From Chloroflexota bacterium (GTDB lineage: Bacteria > Chloroflexota > Dehalococcoidia > Dehalococcoidales > UBA3254): a stretch of DNA of 9,783 nucleotides. The stretch lies in the NCBI GenBank assembly GCA_017860765.1, contig JAGDMY010000033.1, forward strand, positions 1-9,783, read 5' to 3'. Made by a program: the position numbers and the translations under genes. The notes under the pieces are model-generated. The model did not search any database and was not told where the DNA came from. It worked only from the letters and a program-made list of their open reading frames with translations. Below are positions 6,693 through 9,783 of this stretch, piece by piece; position 1 is the stretch's first letter, and the number at the start of each line of letters is the position of its first letter.

Positions 6693-7697
6693 TTATTTCC
6701 ATCTTAAACGGGTTGATTTTAAGCGGCGTCCGACGATGCGCTCCAACCATCGGCCGACATTTAATAATCGGCCTACATCGAATCCGGTTTTTACCCCCAT
6801 AGCTTCGCAGATTGAGACAAAATCCTCCGTACTGACCAGCCCCATGGCCGGGGCCAACTCGAGGTCTACCGGCGGCGGGACCTGTGCAGATACTATGGGT
6901 ATGCGGTCCATCATGGTCAGCTCAGGACCACCCTGGAGCCCGCCGAGGCAAACCTCGAATTTGGTTATCCCCGCGTGCATGGCCGCAATACAGCAGGGTA
7001 ACCCCCACCCATAGGCCTCATGCAGGTGGAAGATATGGAATTCAGGGTCCGGGTACCTGTCCAGCATGTGGCAGAAATAGTCATAGACCTGGTTCGGCGC
7101 CGGCTGCCCTTGCATGGTGCCCTCACAGTGGGTAATCGCCTCGGCACCCAAACTGACCCACTTCTCTGCAAATTCCAAAACTACTTTAATTGGCACCGGC
7201 TCTCCATTTTCCAGGCAAGTCCAGCAGCCGCCGATTCCCCCGATCACTCTCAATCCGGCATCTTTGGCCGCCTTCACCATTGGCCCCATCAGCTCCCACT
7301 GTTCCGCGGTGGTCTTCCCGACATTGGCCTTATTGAAGGCATCGGTAGTAGCAATCAGCAGTTCGGCTGTATCTGGCCCTGATCCTGTTTTTTTGAGATC
7401 GACTACCCTCTGGATAGCCCTCATATTTAGCGTCGGGGACTGGAGAGATATGCCTTCGGGCCGACCTATCCGCCGATATAAATCCTCGCAGTCCCGGAAC
7501 TGGGGCATGATCCTCGGATTACCGAAATTGCTGACTTGAAAATTCTTGCAACCCGCGGCTATAAGCTCGCGGACCAGCCAGAATTTGGTTTCAGTAGGGA
7601 TAAAATTTGGTTCTGCGGCAAATCCTTCGCCGGCAATTTGCTCGATAATGGTGATCTCCGGCGGCAGTTTCCACCGGTTAGAAACCTTTACCTTCAT
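6693..7697 (-). CDS. HMG-CoA lyase-like (DRE-TIM) protein with altered active site
   Basis: A 334-residue TIM-barrel protein that aligns along its length with hydroxymethylglutaryl-CoA lyase. NFGNPRIMPQFRD matches the 'SFVSPKWVPQMGD' block, LQSPTLN the 'VLTPNLKG' block, FHLHEAYGWGL the 'VHCHDTYGQAL' metal site, and VCLGGLQGGP the 'GLGGCP' loop. The metal ligands H224 and H226 are kept. The catalytic Arg of RDG is Gly (G23) and its Asp is Glu (E24); the active-site Glu after strand 2 is Gln (Q54); the catalytic Cys is Leu (L254); and the Asn ligand is apparently Met (M263). Ordinary HMG-CoA cleavage is therefore doubtful; another retro-aldol or condensation reaction, or another CoA ester, fits better. 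It is the first gene of the operon, with a strong AGGAGGTGGCTAAAA leader before ATG 7697. Confidence 0.84.
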   Translation of the reverse strand: MKVKVSNRWKLPPEITIIEQIAGEGFAAEPNFIPTETKFWLVRELIAAGCKNFQVSNFGNPRIMPQFRDCEDLYRRIGRPEGISLQSPTLNMRAIQRVVDLKKTGSGPDTAELLIATTDAFNKANVGKTTAEQWELMGPMVKAAKDAGLRVIGGIGGCWTCLENGEPVPIKVVLEFAEKWVSLGAEAITHCEGTMQGQPAPNQVYDYFCHMLDRYPDPEFHIFHLHEAYGWGLPCCIAAMHAGITKFEVCLGGLQGGPELTMMDRIPIVSAQVPPPVDLELAPAMGLVSTEDFVSICEAMGVKTGFDVGRLLNVGRWLERIVGRRLKSTRLRWK

Positions 7698-7756
7698 TTT
7701 TAGCCACCTCCTGGAATTGCGAAGTCACCTTACTTTTGTCTGGCTGAGAGGGATAC

Positions 7757-7796
7757 ACTGGACGAAAAAAGCTGCGAGCCATGATTGGAGTCCAGT
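7757..7796 (-). repeat. Inverted repeat in the operon leader
   Basis: ACTGGAC (7757-7763) and GTCCAGT (7790-7796) are perfect complements around a 26-nt loop, about 60-100 nt upstream of the first operon start. In the minus-strand transcript it could form a leader hairpin; as DNA it could be a split operator. It has no run of T after it on the minus strand, so it is not a clear terminator or attenuator. Confidence 0.4.
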
Positions 7797-7948
7797 TTAT
7801 TCTCTCTGGCTGTATTAGTAAAGAGGTTCGTACGATATTGGTGGGAGTTTTAGTTGTTATTTTCCAAATTCTATATCAATAAAACCGGAAATACCAACCA
7901 AAACTTTCTAATATGCAGATCTGGGAAATATAGATATTTCTCATATGG

Positions 7949-7975
7949 ATGTATGTTTCTTTGACAATGTATGTT
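7949..7975. repeat. Direct repeat ATGTATGTT, 18-bp period
   Basis: Two exact 9-bp copies (7949-7957 and 7967-7975) lie on the same face of the helix to within two turns and reach into the -10 element of the promoter for the gene at 8025. The second copy is also part of the dyad at 7969-7995. Ribbon-helix-helix proteins often bind repeated short sites in their own promoters, so this is a candidate operator half-site. Confidence 0.5.
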
Positions 7976-7995
7976 ATAATCAAAATATAGCATAC
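7969..7995. promoter_or_regulatory. Candidate operator dyad over the promoter
   Basis: GTATGTTATA (7969-7978) and TATAGCATAC (7986-7995) form an inverted repeat with 9 of 10 positions complementary and a 7-nt spacer. It covers the -10 box and the expected transcription start of the gene at 8025, so a bound protein would block initiation. The neighbouring gene product, with its ribbon-helix-helix-like N-terminus, is the obvious candidate ligand; this is inferred. Confidence 0.45.
7972..7980 (+). promoter_or_regulatory. Extended -10 promoter (TGTTATAAT)
   Basis: TGTTATAAT matches an extended -10 element with a perfect TATAAT, about 45 nt upstream of the start at 8025. A TTGACA at 7961-7966 lies only 8 nt before this box and cannot pair with it; it could serve a weaker -10 near 7984-7991. 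The likely transcription start is near 7987. Confidence 0.55.
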
Positions 7996-8024
7996 GGGCT
8001 AAATATGGCAGGCTGGTGCAAGAA

Positions 8025-8636
8025 ATGAGGATAGGCATAAATATTCCCGATGACCTTCTAAAAAGAATGGAACCTTTAAAAAATGTGACTAACATATCCC
8101 AGGTCTGTCGTAATTCGATTAAGACCTACGTCGAAGCTTTTGAGAGAGCCACGACTCGTGTCGAAAAAGATGGAATCAACAAAGTTGCTGATCGCCTCAG
8201 CAATGAGTTGGTGCCACCTGTATTTGACTGGGAACTGATCGGTATTGAAGATGCGAAAACCTGGGTTCAATTGGCGAAAGTAGAAGATTTTCAATGCTTG
8301 ATGGAAAGATTGAAAGTGCTTGAAGGACAGGGGAGACCACCTTACGAGGTGCCTCTTCCGCGGGTGCAGGGGACTAAAGTATTTGAACAGCGAGCATATG
8401 AACACGAAGAATGGTTCGATAGATTAGCTGACTCTGACCCGTTGGTTAACCCCTATATTGAAGCTAAAGCGGCCTACCAGAGAGGGAAAATCTCTTACAT
8501 TCTTTCGGTTTGGCGCCTGGCGCAAAGTATGTCACAGGAAAAGTATAAAGCTCAAGTCGCCGCGCTTCAGAAAGCCAAGCAGGATGCCCAGCTTCAAATG
8601 AGCGTCCCGGAGAGGCTCATTAATATTCCGAGGTAA
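8025..8636 (+). CDS. Ribbon-helix-helix-like N-terminal protein with uncharacterised C-terminal domain
   Basis: A 203-residue protein. Residues 1-7 (MRIGINI) form a short strand followed by PDDLLKRMEPLKN and, after VTNISQVCRN, a second helix to about residue 43. This strand-helix-helix pattern is that of CopG/MetJ-type DNA-binding proteins. The remaining 160 residues are mostly helical and charged and have no domain I recognise; there are conserved-looking WE/W residues (W69, W80, W130, W163) and a Lys/Gln-rich helix near the end. The start is uncertain: ATG 8025 begins the strand directly, GTG 8016 adds three residues, and neither has a strong ribosome site. Codon use and base composition are more AT-rich than in the operon. 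It could regulate itself, the divergent operon, or the small gene that follows. The regulatory role is inferred from the N-terminus and from the promoter dyad. Confidence 0.65.
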   Translation: MRIGINIPDDLLKRMEPLKNVTNISQVCRNSIKTYVEAFERATTRVEKDGINKVADRLSNELVPPVFDWELIGIEDAKTWVQLAKVEDFQCLMERLKVLEGQGRPPYEVPLPRVQGTKVFEQRAYEHEEWFDRLADSDPLVNPYIEAKAAYQRGKISYILSVWRLAQSMSQEKYKAQVAALQKAKQDAQLQMSVPERLINIPR

Positions 8637-8696
8637 AGTCGTTAACCGGGGCGTTTTTAAGCCGCCTGAAACAAAAACTCTGAAAGAGAGGAAAAA

Positions 8697-8807
8697 ATGA
8701 AGGGACTGTTGGTATTTGGAGTTTTAATAGCCACGATTGCTATTGCTTCCTGGATTTTGCGCCCCCGGGGATATCGTTCTACCTCTTCCCAACTCGGAAA
8801 AGCTTAG
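8697..8807 (+). CDS. Small predicted single-span membrane protein (36 aa)
   Basis: An ATG preceded by AGAGAGGAAAAA opens a 36-codon frame ending in TAG. Residues 3-21 (from GLLVFGVLI to SWIL) are hydrophobic and can span a membrane. A short basic segment RPRGYR follows, then a polar Ser-rich tail ending QLGKA. By the positive-inside rule the C-terminus would be cytoplasmic. It begins 60 nt after the regulator-like gene, in the same direction, and may share its transcript. The good ribosome site, sharp hydrophobic/basic partition and clean stop support it; its length alone does not. No function can be assigned. Confidence 0.5.
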   Translation: MKGLLVFGVLIATIAIASWILRPRGYRSTSSQLGKA

Positions 8808-8873
8808 CCAGATTAACGCGTCTTCGCCCAACGTCTTTAAAACTTAAAACTCCTTTTTATTTTATCTGCATTT

Positions 8874-8898
8874 ATGCGAGGGGTATTTCCCCGAGCAT
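8874..8898. repeat. Hairpin with tandem GA internal step
   Basis: ATGC-GA-GGGG-TATTT-CCCC-GA-GCAT folds as a 4-bp stem, a symmetric GA/GA step (able to form sheared pairs in RNA) and a 4-bp GGGG/CCCC stem with a 5-nt loop. Its last base is the first T of the -35 box of the promoter for the TPM gene. No T-run follows on the plus strand (TGACATC). On the minus strand A-rich sequence follows. A terminator is thus unlikely; it may be an operator or the 3' end structure of the preceding transcript. Confidence 0.45.
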
Positions 8899-8926
8899 TG
8901 ACATCTAAACTGCCTTCGGACATAAT
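8898..8926 (+). promoter_or_regulatory. Sigma-70-type promoter of the TPM-domain gene
   Basis: A perfect -35 TTGACA (8898-8903), a 17-nt spacer and -10 CATAAT (8921-8926, five of six consensus) precede the start at 8971. This predicts transcription from about 8933 and a leader near 38 nt. It makes the TPM gene independently transcribed from the upstream genes. Confidence 0.72.
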
Positions 8927-8970
8927 TGAGATTATTCAGTCCTGAATTTAGTGCTATTCAAGAAGGTATT

Positions 8971-9783
8971 ATGCGCCGTAGCATCTTTATTAGCGCTTGC
9001 TTGATCGCCCTGCTGCTTCTTAGTGTCATACCCTTCTCCGCGTTTGCCCAGAGCGCTGACCAGACGCTGGTGATTGATGACGCCCAAATTTTCGGTGATA
9101 AAATAAAGGATGTTGAGGCAGCTGCCAGCCAGCTCCTGGTCAGGGGGGCAGATATCCGGGTCAGGACAATACTGACTTACGGATCAGCCGCCAACCTGGA
9201 CCAGTATGAAGAACGGCTGGAGCAGCGCAGTCCCTCCTGGCTGGGTGCGGACGGCAATTTAAAGAACAATTTAATTGTCCTCATCGTGTCTCTAGAGGAG
9301 AGGCAGATGGGAATCTATTACGGCTCCAGCTGGAACAGTCTCCTCGAACCCAACTGGAAACGCATTCAGACGGACATTATGGGTCCGCGCTTCCAGGATG
9401 GGGACTACGCCGGTGGAGTTATCAGCGGACTGGAAGAGATCCTCAGGCTTATCCAGACTAAAAGCCCTTCTACTACAACAAGCGAAGTCCAACCTCCCGC
9501 GACTTCCCAGCCCGGGGGTGGATCGTCTAACTGGTGGATAATACCGGTTGTCATCATAGTCATAATCGGTTTGATCGTCGGATGGCTGCTCATCAGGAAC
9601 TATCGCAAAAACCAGGCTAAAGTTGCGACCGCCAGGCAGAAAGCGCTGCTGGCCAAGCAGGGAGCAGCCTCGGGCATAAACGAGCTTATCGAAACTCTAC
9701 AGCTGTTGGAAATCAAGGTCAATGTTACAGCAGACAAAGTAGTGCCAGAGGAGGGGGCCGCATTCAAAAACAACCTGGAAAAA
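8971..9783 (+). CDS. TPM-domain (DUF477) secreted membrane-anchored protein (partial)
   Basis: The first 271 residues are present; the gene continues past the right edge. Residues 1-26 are a signal peptide (RR, a hydrophobic core LIALLLLSVI, and AFA cleavage before QS). Residues about 31-165 match the TPM fold: VIDDAQIFG near the start, NNLIVLIVSLEERQMGIYYG in the middle and GDYAGGVISGLEEI at the end. A Thr/Ser/Pro/Gly-rich linker (164-187) leads to a membrane span (188-208) followed by basic RNYRKN and a charged helical region. So the TPM domain should be outside the membrane and the rest inside. TPM proteins include acid phosphatase-like members, and many have no known function; the biochemical activity here is not readable. 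ATG 8971 has AAGAAGG 4 nt upstream and its own promoter. Confidence 0.86.
   Translation, partial: MRRSIFISACLIALLLLSVIPFSAFAQSADQTLVIDDAQIFGDKIKDVEAAASQLLVRGADIRVRTILTYGSAANLDQYEERLEQRSPSWLGADGNLKNNLIVLIVSLEERQMGIYYGSSWNSLLEPNWKRIQTDIMGPRFQDGDYAGGVISGLEEILRLIQTKSPSTTTSEVQPPATSQPGGGSSNWWIIPVVIIVIIGLIVGWLLIRNYRKNQAKVATARQKALLAKQGAASGINELIETLQLLEIKVNVTADKVVPEEGAAFKNNLEK

Larger units (their letters stand above)
7698..8024. other. Divergent intergenic region
   Basis: These 327 bases separate the minus-strand operon from the plus-strand regulator-like gene. They hold the strong ribosome site of the lyase-like gene (revcomp AGGAGGT, near 7706-7712), an inverted repeat at 7757-7796, an 8-bp palindrome TCGTACGA at 7828-7835, a palindrome GAAATAT-AG-ATATTTC at 7925-7940, and the promoter/operator of the right-hand gene at 7949-7995. 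I could not find a convincing -35/-10 pair for the operon on the minus strand. No tRNA or recognised riboswitch was seen. Confidence 0.7.

Noticed and set aside
7738..7770. CTGAGAGGG-like sequence as a TPP riboswitch piece
   Set aside because: It is on the plus strand, opposite to the operon transcript, and the other conserved riboswitch blocks are absent.
7781..7882. 33-codon plus-strand frame with a hydrophobic end in the intergenic region
   Set aside because: There is no ribosome site before its ATG and no promoter fits it; the hydrophobic stretch comes from a T-rich sequence. Less supported than the frame at 8697.
7961..7980. TTGACA followed by TATAAT as a standard promoter
   Set aside because: The spacer is only 8 nt, so the two boxes cannot form one sigma-70 promoter; the TATAAT was instead read as an extended -10 element.
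7871..8095. 74-codon minus-strand frame overlapping the regulator-like gene and its promoter
   Set aside because: It runs antisense through the start of the 8025 gene and its promoter; no ribosome site and no family resemblance.
8650..8666. GGCG / CGCC stem after the regulator-like gene as a terminator
   Set aside because: Only 4 bp with a 9-nt loop, and the T-run is in the loop instead of after the stem.
1..9783. CRISPR array, tRNA, rRNA or insertion sequence
   Set aside because: No spaced direct-repeat array, cloverleaf, rRNA-like segment, transposase or flanking target duplication was seen.

Overview
The window looks like a piece of an anaerobic bacterial chromosome with mid-range GC content. 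The evidence is a tungsten/ferredoxin-type aldehyde oxidoreductase, two flavoproteins with cysteine clusters, and a set of acyl-CoA enzymes with no oxygenase or aerobic respiratory gene. The gene mix resembles sediment Chloroflexota (Dehalococcoidia) or syntrophic/sulfate-reducing Firmicutes. That placement is inference from gene content only; there is no rRNA or other marker gene here.

Bases 1-7697 hold one seven-gene, minus-strand array. Its largest gap is 76 nt and the others are 10-41 nt, so it is very probably one operon. In transcription order it encodes an HMG-CoA-lyase-like TIM-barrel protein (7697-6693), a tandem double-hotdog MaoC hydratase (6667-5615), two CaiB/BaiF (class III) CoA-transferases (5604-4348 and 4271-3042), two paralogous flavodoxin-fold proteins sharing a C-x2-C-x4-C-x18-C motif (3000-2161 and 2129-1269), and an aldehyde:ferredoxin oxidoreductase that runs off the left edge (1250 to <1). 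Read together, this could be a pathway that activates an organic acid by CoA transfer, hydrates or dehydrates it, cleaves or forms a C-C bond, and exchanges electrons through the flavoproteins and ferredoxin. The substrate cannot be read from the sequence.

Three enzymes depart from their families at active-site positions. The first CoA-transferase has Ser-Tyr where the nucleophilic Asp belongs, while its neighbour keeps that Asp, which suggests an unequal two-subunit enzyme. The lyase-like protein keeps the His-x-His metal ligands but has lost the catalytic Arg and Cys. The double-hotdog protein keeps the Asp/His dyad only in its N-terminal half. A heptamer-based inverted repeat sits between the two CoA-transferase genes.

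A 327-bp intergenic region (7698-8024) separates the operon from a divergent plus-strand side. There, a protein with a ribbon-helix-helix-like N-terminus and an unknown C-terminal domain (8025-8636) lies behind an extended -10 promoter overlapped by a dyad and a 9-bp direct repeat, a plausible autoregulatory operator. It is followed by a 36-residue predicted single-span membrane protein (8697-8807). A TPM-domain (DUF477) secreted, membrane-anchored protein begins at 8971, behind a near-consensus -35/-10 promoter, and runs off the right edge.
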